From Pseudomonas koreensis (GTDB lineage Bacteria; Pseudomonadota; Gammaproteobacteria; Pseudomonadales; Pseudomonadaceae): a stretch of 64,000 bases of DNA. The translations under genes and the position numbers were made by a program. The notes beneath the pieces were generated by a model. That model had not been told where the DNA came from and searched no databases. It saw nothing but the letters and a program-made list of their open reading frames with translations. Shown piece after piece: positions 9,011-19,176 of this stretch; the first letter of the stretch is position 1; each line of letters begins with the position of its first letter. The stretch is from positions 1,923,501-1,987,500 of the forward strand of contig NZ_JALJWP010000001.1 in NCBI RefSeq assembly GCF_024169245.1. Direction: 5' to 3'.

Positions 9011-9910
9011 TCAAGCCGGATTGTCGATCTGCTCCAGCATCCACTTCACAAAATCCCGTACCTTCGGCACTTCCGCCGCGTGTTCGGGGTAGGCCAGGTA
9101 ATAGGCATCGCTGCTGGGCATCGCATGCTGCCAGGGTATGACCAGTTTGCCCTCGGCCAATTCTTCTTCCACCAGAAACCGTGGCAGCAGCGCCACGCCA
9201 CAACCGACCTGGGCGGCGCGGATGCACATATAGAAGGTTTCGAAACGCGGCCCGTGGTAGCTGTGTTCGGTGTGGTAGCCCTGGCTGTCGAACCAGTCGT
9301 GCCAGGCCTGCGGTCGCGAGGCATTTTGCAGCAGTACCAGATCGGTGAGTCGCGTCGGGTCGGTGAAAGGCGTGTCGGGCAGGCTGCCCGGGGCGCAGAC
9401 CGGTACCAGTTCTTCGCCGAACAGTTTCAGGCACTCGGTGCCCGGTCGCGACGCCTGGCCGAAATAGAAGGCCAGATCGCTGCGCCCTTGCAACAGATCA
9501 TCGGCTTCCTGTTCGTTGCACAGATCCAGATGAATCGCCGGATGACGCAGGCGCCAGCCTTTCAGGCGCGGCACCAGCCAGCGTGCACCGAAGGTTGAAG
9601 GGGTGGAGACGCGCAGGACTTCGGTCTCTCCGCCGTAGGAACGCAGGTAATGCGTCGACATCTCCACTTGAGTGAGGATTTTTCTGACCTCGACCAGATA
9701 CAAATCTCCGGCCGGAGTCATCTGCAAGCGCCGACGCACGCGGCGGAACAGCAAGTGCTGCAACAGTTCTTCGAGCTGTGCGACCTGCTTGCTTACCGCA
9801 CTTTGGGTCAGGTTCAGCTCTTCGGCGGCGCGGGTGAAACTCAGGTGCCGGGTCACCGCCTCGAAGCACTGCAGGGCGGTGATCGAGGGCAAGTGGCGTT
9901 TGTTCAGCAT
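9011..9910 (-). CDS. LysR-type regulator, probable activator of amaB-amaA
   Basis: A 299-residue LysR-type protein. The helix-turn-helix is at residues ~18-45 ([23 protein letters not shown]), followed by the linker helix and a ligand-binding domain of normal length. It is divergent from amaB with 163 bp between starts. This matches the P. putida arrangement, where a LysR gene adjoins amaAB, so control of pipecolate or aminoadipate catabolism is inferred. The start [11 protein letters not shown] fits the family; the longer frame adds unrelated sequence. Confidence 0.9.
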   Translation of the reverse strand: MLNKRHLPSITALQCFEAVTRHLSFTRAAEELNLTQSAVSKQVAQLEELLQHLLFRRVRRRLQMTPAGDLYLVEVRKILTQVEMSTHYLRSYGGETEVLRVSTPSTFGARWLVPRLKGWRLRHPAIHLDLCNEQEADDLLQGRSDLAFYFGQASRPGTECLKLFGEELVPVCAPGSLPDTPFTDPTRLTDLVLLQNASRPQAWHDWFDSQGYHTEHSYHGPRFETFYMCIRAAQVGCGVALLPRFLVEEELAEGKLVIPWQHAMPSSDAYYLAYPEHAAEVPKVRDFVKWMLEQIDNPA

Positions 9911-10022
9911 GGGCAGTCCTTTTTCTTGTCTTTCTGTACGCAGCATGAATAAACGGAATGATATCTGGCGTAAAGGTCGTTTGTTGCTTCGCCTTTGTGA
10001 CGCTACAACTAAAGGCCTGCCC

Positions 10023-10040
10023 GGCCATGAATTAATGGCC
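10023..10040. promoter_or_regulatory. Inverted repeat GGCCAT-N6-ATGGCC before amaB
   Basis: Six-base arms with a six-base spacer, ending 33 bp before the amaB start, in the divergent promoter region. It could be a regulator site or a leader hairpin. It is not a classical T-N11-A LysR site. Confidence 0.3.
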
Positions 10041-10073
10041 GCACACATTCTGTTTTTGCTTGAGGAGAGACCG

Positions 10074-11564
10074 ATGGTTGCCGCATTGCTTGATCGTCTG
10101 GGAGTCAACCCGGCCCTGTACCAGAACGGCAAAGTGCCGGTGCATTCGCCCATCGATGGCAGTCAGATTGCCTCGGTGAACTGGGAAGGCGCTGCCGAAG
10201 TCGAGCAGCACATCAGTCGCGCAGATCATGCATTCGAGCACTGGCGCAAGGTCCCGGCGCCGCGTCGTGGCGAACTGGTGCGTCAGTTCGGCGAAGTGTT
10301 GCGCGAATACAAGGCCGACCTCGGCGAGCTGGTGTCTTGGGAGGCCGGCAAGATCACGCAGGAAGGTCTGGGTGAAGTGCAGGAGATGATCGACATCTGC
10401 GACTTCGCCGTCGGCCTGTCGCGCCAGTTGTACGGTTTGACCATCGCTTCCGAACGCCCGGGCCACCACATGCGCGAAACCTGGCATCCGCTTGGCGTCG
10501 TCGGGGTGATCAGCGCGTTCAACTTCCCGGTCGCGGTGTGGGCGTGGAACACCACACTGGCGCTGGTTTGCGGCAACCCTGTGGTGTGGAAACCCTCGGA
10601 AAAAACCCCGCTGACGGCGCTGGCCTGTCAGGCGCTGTTCGACCGCGTGGTGAAGAACTTCAGCGATGCTCCGGCGAGCCTGTGTCAAGTCGTGATTGGC
10701 GGTCGTGATGCCGGCGAAGCGCTGGTCGATGATCCGCGTGTCGCGCTGATCAGCGCTACCGGCAGCACGCGCATGGGCCGCGAAGTGGCGCCGAAAGTCG
10801 CCGCGCGTTTTGCCCGCAGCATTCTCGAGCTGGGCGGCAACAACGCGATGATCCTCGGCCCGAGCGCCGATCTGGACATGGCGGTCCGTGCGATTCTGTT
10901 CAGCGCCGTGGGCACCGCCGGGCAACGCTGCACGACTCTGCGTCGCCTGATCGCTCATGAGTCGGTCAAGGAAGAAATCGTCACTCGCCTGAAGGCTGCC
11001 TATTCGAAAGTACGCATCGGCCATCCGCTGCAAGGCAATCTGGTCGGCCCGCTGATCGACAAACACAGCTTTGAAAACATGCAGGATGCGCTGGAGCAGG
11101 CACTCAGCGAAGGCGGCCGGGTGTTCGGCGGCAAGCGCCAATTGGAAGAGCAATTTCCCAACGCCTACTACGTGTCGCCGGCCATCGTGGAAATGCCCGA
11201 GCAGAGCGATGTGGTCTGCAGCGAAACCTTCGCGCCGATTCTGTATGTGGTCGGCTACAGCGATTTCGAGGAAGCGCTGCGCCTGAACAACGCCGTGCCG
11301 CAAGGCCTGTCGTCGTGCATCTTCACCACCGACGTGCGCGAGGCCGAGCGGTTCATGTCGGCGGTCGGCAGCGACTGCGGCATCGCCAACGTCAACATCG
11401 GCCCGAGTGGTGCGGAAATCGGCGGCGCCTTCGGTGGCGAGAAAGAGACCGGCGGCGGCCGTGAGTCCGGTTCCGATGCCTGGCGCGCGTACATGCGCCG
11501 GCAGACCAACACCGTCAACTACTCGCTGGAATTGCCGTTGGCGCAGGGCATCACTTTCGACTGA
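10074..11564 (+). CDS. amaB: Alpha-aminoadipate semialdehyde / piperideine-6-carboxylate dehydrogenase
   Basis: A 496-residue aldehyde dehydrogenase related to antiquitin (ALDH7). Catalytic residues are Glu252 (LELGGNN) and Cys286 (AGQRCTTLRR). In P. putida AmaB oxidises the semialdehyde formed from pipecolate or lysine to alpha-aminoadipate with NAD+. The pairing with amaA and the divergent LysR gene support this. The ATG at 10074 follows GAGGAGAG; the longer open frame upstream belongs to the antisense of the regulator gene. Confidence 0.93.
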   Translation: MVAALLDRLGVNPALYQNGKVPVHSPIDGSQIASVNWEGAAEVEQHISRADHAFEHWRKVPAPRRGELVRQFGEVLREYKADLGELVSWEAGKITQEGLGEVQEMIDICDFAVGLSRQLYGLTIASERPGHHMRETWHPLGVVGVISAFNFPVAVWAWNTTLALVCGNPVVWKPSEKTPLTALACQALFDRVVKNFSDAPASLCQVVIGGRDAGEALVDDPRVALISATGSTRMGREVAPKVAARFARSILELGGNNAMILGPSADLDMAVRAILFSAVGTAGQRCTTLRRLIAHESVKEEIVTRLKAAYSKVRIGHPLQGNLVGPLIDKHSFENMQDALEQALSEGGRVFGGKRQLEEQFPNAYYVSPAIVEMPEQSDVVCSETFAPILYVVGYSDFEEALRLNNAVPQGLSSCIFTTDVREAERFMSAVGSDCGIANVNIGPSGAEIGGAFGGEKETGGGRESGSDAWRAYMRRQTNTVNYSLELPLAQGITFD

Positions 11565-11579
11565 CAGGTGGAGATCCCC

Positions 11580-11669
11580 TGTAGGAGTGAGCCTGCTCGC
11601 GATAGCAATCTGTCAGCCGGCATTGATGTTGAATGTGCCGACGTCATCGCGAGCAGGCTCACTCCTACA
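11580..11669. repeat. REP pair inside the amaB-amaA operon
   Basis: TGTAGGAGTGAGCCTGCTCGCGATAGC faces its reverse complement across ~35 bp, in the 145-bp gap between amaB and amaA. Confidence 0.88.
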
Positions 11670-11709
11670 TTGATTTGTGTGTTTGTTGGGTTTCTGTTGG
11701 AGTCTGGCA

Positions 11710-12993
11710 ATGCCGTTACGCGAAGAATGTCTGTGGGAACAGCTCACGCCACAACGTCCGGATCATTCGGCGCTCAGGGGCGAGGTCAAGGTCGATGTCT
11801 GCGTGATCGGCGCCGGGTTCACCGGGTTGTCGGCGGCGCTGCATCTGTTGGAAAAGGGCAAAAGCGTCTGCGTGCTGGAGGCTCATCGCGCAGGGCACGG
11901 AGGTTCCGGGCGCAACGTCGGGCTGGTCAATGCCGGCATGTGGATTCCCCCGGATGAAATCGAAGCCGGGTTCGGCGAGGCGGTCGGCAGTCAGCTCAAC
12001 CGCATGCTCGGGGCGGCGCCGGCGCTGGTGTTCAGCCTTGTGGACAAATACAACATCGATTGCCAGTTGCGCCGCGAAGGCACTTTGCACATGGCGCATA
12101 ACGCCAAGGGCGAGGCGGATCTGCGCAGTCGCGAGCAGCAGTGGAAGCGCCGTGGCGCGCCGGTCGAACTGCTGACCGGCAAAGCCTGCGAGCAAGCCAC
12201 CGGTACGCAGAAAATCGCCGCTGCGCTGCTTGATCGTCGTGCCGGTACGCTCAATCCGATGGCCTATGTGACCGGGTTGGCCAACGCCGTGCTGGGTCTC
12301 GGCGGGCAGATGTTCGATCATTCGCCGGTGACTCGCCTCGAGCACGTCGGGCCGAAGTGGTCGGTGCAGACCGCGCAGGGTTCGGTACTCGCCGAACAAG
12401 TGGTGATCGCCTCCAATGCCTACACCGAAGGCGACTGGACCGAACTCAAGCGCAATTTCTTTCCCGGTTATTACTACCAGGTCGCCTCGGTGCCGCTCAG
12501 CGAGGATGCCGCGCAGGAAATTCTTCCGGGCGGGCAGGGCTCGTGGGATACCCGCCAGGTGCTGAGCAGTATTCGCCGTGACAAGGATGGCCGCCTGCTG
12601 CTTGGCAGTCTCGGTAATGGCAATCAGAAACCGACCTGGTTTCTCAAGGCCTGGGCTGATCGAGTGCAGCAGCATTACTTCCCCAATCTGAAGCCGGTCG
12701 AGTGGGAATGCACCTGGACCGGGCGCATTGCGTTTACCCCCGATCACCTGATGCGCCTGTTCGAACCGGCGCCGGGACTGGTGGCCGTCACCGGTTATAA
12801 CGGTCGCGGAGTCACCACCGGCACTGTGGTCGGCAAAGCCTTCGCCGATTACCTGTGCAACGGCGATGCGCAGGCGCTGCCGATTCCCTTCGCACCGATG
12901 CAGCCCCTGGCGGGAGTGGGCTTGCGCAGTTGCCTGTACGAGGCCGGGTTTTCGCTGTATCACGCGGGCCAGTGCCTGCGCATCGTCATTTGA
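11710..12993 (+). CDS. amaA: L-pipecolate oxidase (FAD-dependent)
   Basis: A 427-residue DAO-family flavoprotein. The FAD-binding VIGAGFTGLSAALHL is at about residues 32-46, and the C-terminal motif VTGYNGRGVTTGT is typical of the glycine/D-amino acid oxidase fold. In P. putida AmaA oxidises L-pipecolate to piperideine-6-carboxylate, the substrate of AmaB. It lies 145 bp downstream of amaB in the same direction, separated by a REP pair. The ATG at 11710 was chosen because family similarity begins there (EECLWEQLTP). Confidence 0.92.
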   Translation: MPLREECLWEQLTPQRPDHSALRGEVKVDVCVIGAGFTGLSAALHLLEKGKSVCVLEAHRAGHGGSGRNVGLVNAGMWIPPDEIEAGFGEAVGSQLNRMLGAAPALVFSLVDKYNIDCQLRREGTLHMAHNAKGEADLRSREQQWKRRGAPVELLTGKACEQATGTQKIAAALLDRRAGTLNPMAYVTGLANAVLGLGGQMFDHSPVTRLEHVGPKWSVQTAQGSVLAEQVVIASNAYTEGDWTELKRNFFPGYYYQVASVPLSEDAAQEILPGGQGSWDTRQVLSSIRRDKDGRLLLGSLGNGNQKPTWFLKAWADRVQQHYFPNLKPVEWECTWTGRIAFTPDHLMRLFEPAPGLVAVTGYNGRGVTTGTVVGKAFADYLCNGDAQALPIPFAPMQPLAGVGLRSCLYEAGFSLYHAGQCLRIVI

Positions 12994-13048
12994 GTGTTGA
13001 AATTTGTTGCCGGAAGCGGCGCTTTTGCAGCCAGCGACTAGCCTGTAA

Positions 13049-13076
13049 TGGTGCGGGTTGTAGCAGTCCCGCACCA
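13049..13076. promoter_or_regulatory. Dyad TGGTGCGGG-N10-CCCGCACCA
   Basis: Perfect nine-base arms built on TGGTGC. No T-run follows, so it is either a weak terminator for amaA or an upstream activator site about 250 bp before the liv sigma-54 start point. The same TGGTGC core occurs in dyads before ureE and urtA. Confidence 0.45.
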
Positions 13077-13284
13077 GCAGTGTGCAGTTCGGTGACGCGG
13101 GCTGTTACAGGCTGGTTGCACGTCGTTTGTGGCTGCGGTTGCAATGATGGCGCGTGCGGGTTGCGCCTGAAAAAACAAATGGTTTCACCTTCCGCGGTTT
13201 AGACGGTTGCACGCCCAATGAAAATGGGACCGAAACAGTCGAAATAACAACAATGCAGCGACTTTTTGAAGAATAAAAAACCGA

Positions 13285-13300
13285 TGGCACGGGCCTTGCT
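13285..13300 (+). promoter_or_regulatory. Sigma-54 promoter of livJHMGF
   Basis: TGGCACGGGCCTTGCT is a full match to the -24/-12 consensus TGGCAC-N5-TTGCW, with GG and GC ten bases apart. The predicted start near 13311 gives a ~50-base leader to livJ. An enhancer-binding activator such as NtrC would be needed. Confidence 0.8.
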
Positions 13301-13361
13301 CTGCGCTTTGAGTGAAGTGAAGTCGCAGTGCCAACTAAAAAAAACCTTGGAGCACCACCTC

Positions 13362-14495
13362 ATGTCCCAGACGTTTTACAAGAAAGGCTTTCTGGCCCTC
13401 GCAGTGGCTACTGCGCTGGGTGTTTCTGCGTTTGCTCAAGCTGATATCAAGATCGGTGTAGCGGGTCCGATGACCGGTGCCAACGCGGCATTCGGCGAGC
13501 AGTACATGAAGGGTGCACAGGCGGCGGCCGATGCGGTCAACGCGGCGGGCGGCGTCAATGGGGAAAAAATCGTCCTGGTCAAAGGCGATGACGCCTGCGA
13601 ACCGAAGCAGGCCGTGACGGTCGCCAAGGACCTCACCAACCAGAAAGTCGCCGGCGTGGTCGGGCACTTCTGCTCTTCGTCAACCATTCCAGCGTCGGAA
13701 ATCTACGACGAAGCCGGGATCATCGCGATCACCCCGGGTTCGACCAACCCGCAGGTGACCGAGCGTGGCCTCAGCGCGATGTTCCGTATGTGCGGCCGTG
13801 ACGACCAGCAAGGCATCGTCGCCGGCGACTACATCGTCGACATGCTCAAGGGCAAGAAAGTCGTGGTCCTGCACGACAAGGACACCTACGGCCAAGGCCT
13901 GGCGGACGCGACCAAGGCTCAGCTGGAAAAACGCGGCGTCAAGCCTGTGTTGTACGAAGGCCTGACCCGTGGCGAGAAAGACTTCAGCACCATCGTCACC
14001 AAGATCCGTGGCGCCGGCGCCGATGTCGTCTACTTCGGCGGCCTGCACCCGGAAGCCGGTCCGCTGGTTCGTCAGCTGCGTGAACAGGGTCTGAAAGACG
14101 TCAAGTTCATGTCCGACGATGGCATCGTTACCGACGAACTGGTGACCACCGCTGGCGGCCCGCAATTCACCGATGGCGTGCTGATGACCTTCGGCGCCGA
14201 CCCGCGCCTGTTGCCGGAAAGCAAGACCGTAGTGGACGCCTTCCGCAAGGCCGGTACCGAGCCTGAGGGCTACACCCTGTACGCCTACGCCTCGGTTCAG
14301 ACCCTGGCTGCCGCGTTCAACGGCGCGAAGAAAAACGACGGCGAAGCCGCTGCCAAGTGGCTGAAGGCCAACCCGGTGAAAACCGTGATGGGCGAGAAGA
14401 CCTGGGATGCCAAAGGCGACCTGAAAGTCTCCGACTACGTGGTTTACCAGTGGGACAAGGACGGCAAATACCACCAGCTGGAAAAGCAGAAGTAA
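13362..14495 (+). CDS. livJ: Branched-chain amino acid ABC transporter, periplasmic binding protein
   Basis: A 377-residue periplasmic binding protein of the BraC/LivJ family. The signal peptide (KKGFLALAVATALGVSAFAQA) precedes mature DIKIGVAGPMTGANAAFGEQ, the usual LivJ start. A Cys pair (DDACEPKQ ... HFCSSSTIP) matches the disulfide of LivJ. It delivers Leu/Ile/Val to LivHM. The ATG at 13362 has a GGAG site. It is followed by a 237-bp gap with a REP pair, so it may be made in excess of the membrane subunits, as usual for binding proteins. Confidence 0.95.
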   Translation: MSQTFYKKGFLALAVATALGVSAFAQADIKIGVAGPMTGANAAFGEQYMKGAQAAADAVNAAGGVNGEKIVLVKGDDACEPKQAVTVAKDLTNQKVAGVVGHFCSSSTIPASEIYDEAGIIAITPGSTNPQVTERGLSAMFRMCGRDDQQGIVAGDYIVDMLKGKKVVVLHDKDTYGQGLADATKAQLEKRGVKPVLYEGLTRGEKDFSTIVTKIRGAGADVVYFGGLHPEAGPLVRQLREQGLKDVKFMSDDGIVTDELVTTAGGPQFTDGVLMTFGADPRLLPESKTVVDAFRKAGTEPEGYTLYAYASVQTLAAAFNGAKKNDGEAAAKWLKANPVKTVMGEKTWDAKGDLKVSDYVVYQWDKDGKYHQLEKQK

Positions 14496-14527
14496 GGGCT
14501 GAAGCGATCAGTTAACCCACGATTTCC

Positions 14528-14617
14528 TGTGGGAGCGAGCTTGCTCGCGAATCCGGGGTGTCAGTCGCCATAAACGGTAGCTGATGCACCGCTTTCGCGA
14601 GCAAGCTCGCTCCCACA
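14528..14617. repeat. REP pair between livJ and livH
   Basis: Facing copies of TGTGGGAGCGAGCTTGCTCGCGAA. It sits where a 3' stabiliser for livJ mRNA would be expected. Confidence 0.9.
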
Positions 14618-14732
14618 AGGGCCGGTTGGTTTTTCTGGACGCGCTCCGACATTGCTCCGACGTACATCTGTATTTTTCCTAGAAGAACCGCGCACCCTTG
14701 GCGCGCAGGTTCTCACTGCGTGAGATTGCGTT

Positions 14733-15647
<915 letters not shown>

Positions 15648-15650
15648 GCG

Positions 15651-16952
15651 ATGTCTGCAACCACTGAAAAATCCATCGATATCAAAAAAAGTCTAGTCGA
15701 GGCAATTCTTGCCGGCCTGATTGCCCTGATCGTGTTCGGGCCGATTGTCGGCGTGGTCCTCGACGGCTACAGCTTCAACCTCGAAGCAACCCGAGTGGCG
15801 TGGATCATTGCCATCGTCATGGCCGGTCGCTTTGCCCTCAGCCTGTTCCTGCAGACGCCCAAGGGCCTGAAGATTCTCGACGGGTTCGAGAGCAGCGGCT
15901 CCGGCGTGCACGTGCTGCCGGCGGACTACAAATCACGGCTGCGCTGGATCATTCCGTTGATCATTGTGCTGGCGATCATCGTGCCGTTTGTTTCCAACTC
16001 CTATCTGCTCGGCGTGGTCATCCTCGGTTTGATCTACGTGCTGCTGGGGCTGGGCTTGAACATTGTGGTCGGTCTGGCGGGGCTGCTCGATCTGGGTTAC
16101 GTGGCGTTTTACGCCATCGGTGCCTACGGTCTGGCGCTGGGCTACCAGTATCTGGGGCTGGGCTTCTGGACCGTGCTGCCACTGGCGGCGATCACCGCAG
16201 GCCTGGCTGGCTGCATTCTCGGTTTCCCGGTGCTGCGTCTGCATGGTGACTATCTGGCGATCGTGACCCTGGGTTTCGGTGAAATCATTCGTCTGGTGCT
16301 GAACAACTGGCTGTCGCTGACTGGCGGGCCGAACGGCATGCCGGCACCGCTGCCGACGTTCTTCGGTCTGGAGTTCGGCAAGCGCGCGAAGGATGGCGGG
16401 GTGCCGTTTCACGAGTTCTTCGGCCTGACCTACAACCCGGACGTGAAGTATTACTTCATCTACGCGGTGCTGTTCCTGGTGGTGCTGGCGGTGCTGTACG
16501 TCAAGCATCGGCTGGTGAAAATGCCGGTCGGTCGCGCCTGGGAAGCCCTGCGTGAAGATGAAATCGCCTGCCGCTCGATGGGCCTCAACCACGTGCTGGT
16601 CAAGCTCTCGGCGTTCACCATCGGTGCGTCGACGGCGGGTCTGGCCGGGGTGTTCTTCGCCACTTATCAAGGCTTCGTCAACCCGACCTCGTTCACCTTC
16701 TTCGAATCGGCGCTGATCCTTGCCATCGTCGTGCTCGGCGGCATGGGCTCGACCATCGGCGTGGTCATCGCCGCATTCGTGCTCACCGTCGCCCCGGAAC
16801 TGCTGCGCGGTTTCGCTGAGTATCGAGTGCTGCTGTTCGGCATCCTGATGGTGTTGATGATGATCTGGCGACCGCGCGGGCTGATCCGCATCAGCCGCAC
16901 CGGGGTCAAACCACGCAAAGGTGCCATTCACTACGAGAGGACTGCGCCATGA
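15651..16952 (+). CDS. livM: Branched-chain amino acid ABC transporter permease LivM
   Basis: A 433-residue permease. The N-terminal ~110 residues form the extra domain with two membrane segments found in high-affinity LivM (DUF3382 type). The core has NIVVGLAGLLDLGYVAFYAIGAYG and the ATPase-contact loop REDEIACRSMGLNHV. The length is typical of gammaproteobacterial LivM. Its stop overlaps the livG start (ATGA). Confidence 0.96.
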   Translation: MSATTEKSIDIKKSLVEAILAGLIALIVFGPIVGVVLDGYSFNLEATRVAWIIAIVMAGRFALSLFLQTPKGLKILDGFESSGSGVHVLPADYKSRLRWIIPLIIVLAIIVPFVSNSYLLGVVILGLIYVLLGLGLNIVVGLAGLLDLGYVAFYAIGAYGLALGYQYLGLGFWTVLPLAAITAGLAGCILGFPVLRLHGDYLAIVTLGFGEIIRLVLNNWLSLTGGPNGMPAPLPTFFGLEFGKRAKDGGVPFHEFFGLTYNPDVKYYFIYAVLFLVVLAVLYVKHRLVKMPVGRAWEALREDEIACRSMGLNHVLVKLSAFTIGASTAGLAGVFFATYQGFVNPTSFTFFESALILAIVVLGGMGSTIGVVIAAFVLTVAPELLRGFAEYRVLLFGILMVLMMIWRPRGLIRISRTGVKPRKGAIHYERTAP

Positions 16953-17821
16953 GTGAAGTCGTACTCTCTGTGGAAAAACTGATGATGCATTTCGGTGGCA
17001 TCAAGGCTTTGAGCGATGTCAGCCTGAAGGTCAAACGCAATTCGATCTTCGCCCTGATCGGCCCCAACGGCGCTGGCAAGACCACCGTGTTCAACTGCCT
17101 GACCGGTTTCTACAAGGCCACGGGCGGCAAGATCGAACTCAATGTGCGTGGCCAGCAGACCAACGTCATCCAGTTGCTGGGCGAGTCGTTCAAACCGACC
17201 GATTTCGTCTCGCCAAAATCCTTCCTCAGCCGCATGTACTACAAAATGTTCGGCGGTACTCACCTGGTGAACCGTGCAGGTCTAGCCCGTACGTTCCAGA
17301 ACATTCGCCTGTTCAAGGAAATGTCGGTGCTGGAAAACCTGCTGGTCGCGCAGCACATGTGGGTCAACCGCAACATGCTCGCCGGTATTCTCAACACCAA
17401 GGGTTATCGCAAGGCGGAGAGCGAAGCGCTGGATGTCGCGTTCTACTGGCTCGAGGTGGTCGATCTGGTCGACTGCGCCAACCGGCTCGCCGGTGAACTG
17501 TCCTACGGCCAGCAACGGCGTCTGGAAATTGCCCGCGCCATGTGCACCCGGCCGCAGATCATCTGCCTCGACGAACCGGCCGCCGGCCTCAATCCTCAGG
17601 AAACCGAAGCGCTCAGCGCGATGATCCGGCTGCTGCGCGACGAGCACGATCTGACCGTGGTGCTGATCGAACACGACATGGGCATGGTCATGAGCATTTC
17701 CGATCACATCGTGGTTCTCGACCACGGCATCGTCATCGCCGAAGGCGGACCGGAAGCGATCCGCAACGATCCGAAAGTGATCGCAGCCTACCTGGGCGCC
17801 GACGAAGAGGAGCTGGTATGA
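16949..17821 (+). CDS. livG: Branched-chain amino acid ABC transporter ATPase LivG
   Basis: A 290-residue ATPase with Walker A GPNGAGKTT (38-46), signature LSYGQQRRLEIARA, Walker B IICLDEPAAGLNP and switch His in LIEHDMGMV. It is longer than LivF because of the insertion between Walker A and the signature (about 70-130) seen in gammaproteobacterial LivG. It pairs with LivF to energise LivHM. The start overlaps the end of livM and the stop overlaps livF. Confidence 0.96.
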   Translation: MSEVVLSVEKLMMHFGGIKALSDVSLKVKRNSIFALIGPNGAGKTTVFNCLTGFYKATGGKIELNVRGQQTNVIQLLGESFKPTDFVSPKSFLSRMYYKMFGGTHLVNRAGLARTFQNIRLFKEMSVLENLLVAQHMWVNRNMLAGILNTKGYRKAESEALDVAFYWLEVVDLVDCANRLAGELSYGQQRRLEIARAMCTRPQIICLDEPAAGLNPQETEALSAMIRLLRDEHDLTVVLIEHDMGMVMSISDHIVVLDHGIVIAEGGPEAIRNDPKVIAAYLGADEEELV

Positions 17822-18534
17822 GCCAACCGATCCTCGAATTGCGCAATCTGGACGTGTTCTACGGCCCGATCCAGGCGCTCAAAGGCGTTTCGCTGCAGAT
17901 CAACGAAGGCGAGACCGTCAGCCTGATCGGCTCCAATGGCGCCGGCAAGTCGACCTTGCTGATGTCGATCTTCGGTCAGCCCAGAGCGGCAGGCGGGCAG
18001 ATTCTTTATCAGGGCGTCGACATCACCCACAAGTCATCGCACTACATCGCCTCTAATGGCATCGCGCAGTCGCCGGAAGGGCGGCGAGTGTTCCCCGACA
18101 TGACCGTCGAGGAGAACCTGCTGATGGGCACCATCCCGATTGGCGACAAGTACGCCAAAGAGGACATGCAGCGTATGTTCGAGCTGTTTCCACGGCTGGA
18201 AGAGCGGCGCAATCAGCGGGCGATGACCATGTCTGGCGGTGAACAGCAGATGCTCGCCATCGCCCGTGCGCTGATGAGCCGGCCGAAGCTGTTGCTGCTC
18301 GATGAACCGAGCCTGGGACTGGCGCCGATCGTGGTGAAGCAGATTTTCGCCACCCTGCGCGAACTGGCGAAAACCGGCATGACCATTTTCCTCGTCGAGC
18401 AAAACGCCAACCATGCGCTGAAGCTGTCGGACCGGGCGTATGTGATGGTGAACGGCGAGATCCGTCTGACTGGCACAGGTAAAGAGTTGTTGGTGAATGA
18501 GGAGGTGCGTAACGCTTATTTGGGCGGGCACTGA
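17818..18534 (+). CDS. livF: Branched-chain amino acid ABC transporter ATPase LivF
   Basis: A 238-residue ATPase with Walker A GSNGAGKST (38-46), signature MSGGEQQMLAIARAL, Walker B LLLLDEPSLGLAP and switch region FLVEQNANHAL. The start ATG at 17818 overlaps the livG stop as ATGA; the longer open frame upstream is the wrong frame of livG. Last gene of the operon, followed by a terminator. Confidence 0.96.
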   Translation: MSQPILELRNLDVFYGPIQALKGVSLQINEGETVSLIGSNGAGKSTLLMSIFGQPRAAGGQILYQGVDITHKSSHYIASNGIAQSPEGRRVFPDMTVEENLLMGTIPIGDKYAKEDMQRMFELFPRLEERRNQRAMTMSGGEQQMLAIARALMSRPKLLLLDEPSLGLAPIVVKQIFATLRELAKTGMTIFLVEQNANHALKLSDRAYVMVNGEIRLTGTGKELLVNEEVRNAYLGGH

Positions 18535-18555
18535 ATCTTCGCGCGGTTATACACA

Positions 18556-18586
18556 GCCCCGGCGACGAGAGTCCCGGGGTTTTTTT
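18556..18586 (+). terminator. Rho-independent terminator of the liv operon
   Basis: CCCCGG pairs with CCGGGG around ~10 bases, followed by seven T. It lies about 22 bp after the livF stop. Confidence 0.85.
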
Positions 18587-18611
18587 ATCCCTCCAATTCA
18601 CCACCTCCCTG

Positions 18612-18690
18612 TGTAGGAGCTGCCGAAGGCTGCGATCCTTTGATCTTGAAAAACAAAATCACAAGATCGCAGCCTTCGGCAGCTCCTACA
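18612..18690. repeat. REP-like pair (TAGGAGCTGCCGAAGGCTGCGATC type)
   Basis: A second family of short palindromic repeat: facing copies with GCTGCCGAAGGCTGCGATC and its complement. It separates the liv terminator from the DnaA-box region. Confidence 0.88.
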
Positions 18691-18726
18691 TGGAATCAAG
18701 GCATGACATCAAGCGGAATTGAGAAT

Positions 18727-18735
18727 TGTGGAAAA
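18727..18735 (-). promoter_or_regulatory. DnaA box TTTTCCACA
   Basis: Fits the relaxed consensus TTWTNCACA on the minus strand. First box of the cluster. Confidence 0.5.
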
Positions 18736-18786
18736 CAAATTCCCCAAGCTGCCAAAGCGCGACATATAGACGCTGCAAATGGCTGT

Positions 18787-18795
18787 TTTTCCACA
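18787..18795 (+). promoter_or_regulatory. DnaA box TTTTCCACA
   Basis: Fits TTWTNCACA on the plus strand, opposite in direction to the other boxes. It lies seven bases before copy 1 of the duplicated module. Confidence 0.5.
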
Positions 18796-18801
18796 GTTTT
18801 G

Positions 18802-18858
18802 ACTTGTCCCCGGTTACTGTGGAGCTGGCTGTGAATAACGTGGGTGTATATGGTTGCA
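18802..18858 (+). repeat. Direct repeat module, copy 1
   Basis: Runs from ACTTGTCCCCGG through TGTGGAGC and a TGTGAATAACGTG box to ATGGTTGCA. 46 of 57 positions match copy 2 at 19177. The key box, TGTGNATAA, is conserved in both. Confidence 0.75.
18830..18838 (-). promoter_or_regulatory. DnaA box TTATTCACA (perfect)
   Basis: Perfect match to TTATNCACA on the minus strand, within module copy 1. Confidence 0.6.
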
Positions 18859-18985
18859 GCCCTTGTAATACGTGGCTTTCAAGCTTGTGGTTGTTTTTTG
18901 ATCAGGCGATCTAAAGCAAGCGCGAGGTGCCATTGTCAACCTTTTTATAACGTAAACACGACGCATGATTTTGTGTGTCACATCC

Positions 18986-18994
18986 TGTGGATAA
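18986..18994 (-). promoter_or_regulatory. DnaA box TTATCCACA (perfect)
   Basis: Strong-type box between the two modules. A one-mismatch box (TTAGTCACA) follows three bases later at 18998-19006. An A/T-rich run (CTTTTTATAA) lies ~40 bp before it. Confidence 0.62.
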
Positions 18995-19176
18995 GTCTGT
19001 GACTAAACTCTGGAAAGACCCCGCTGAGCGGCGTGATTGCTGGCCTCGCGCGATCACGCCGGTGAACCGTCCGTCGTGCAAAATGCCCTGTCCCGCACAT
19101 TCATGACTTCATGGTCAAGCAAAAAACTTTCCATTTCGCCCGCAAAGCCTTGTGTGGCGCGGCTTTGCCCGTTTGC

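Larger units (their letters stand above)
12994..13361 (+). other. Gene-free leader and promoter region of the liv operon
   Basis: These 368 bases contain no convincing gene. They hold a dyad at 13049-13076, a G/C-rich stretch, and a consensus sigma-54 element 62 bases before livJ. The segment 13220-13345 is clearly A-rich. Confidence 0.7.
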
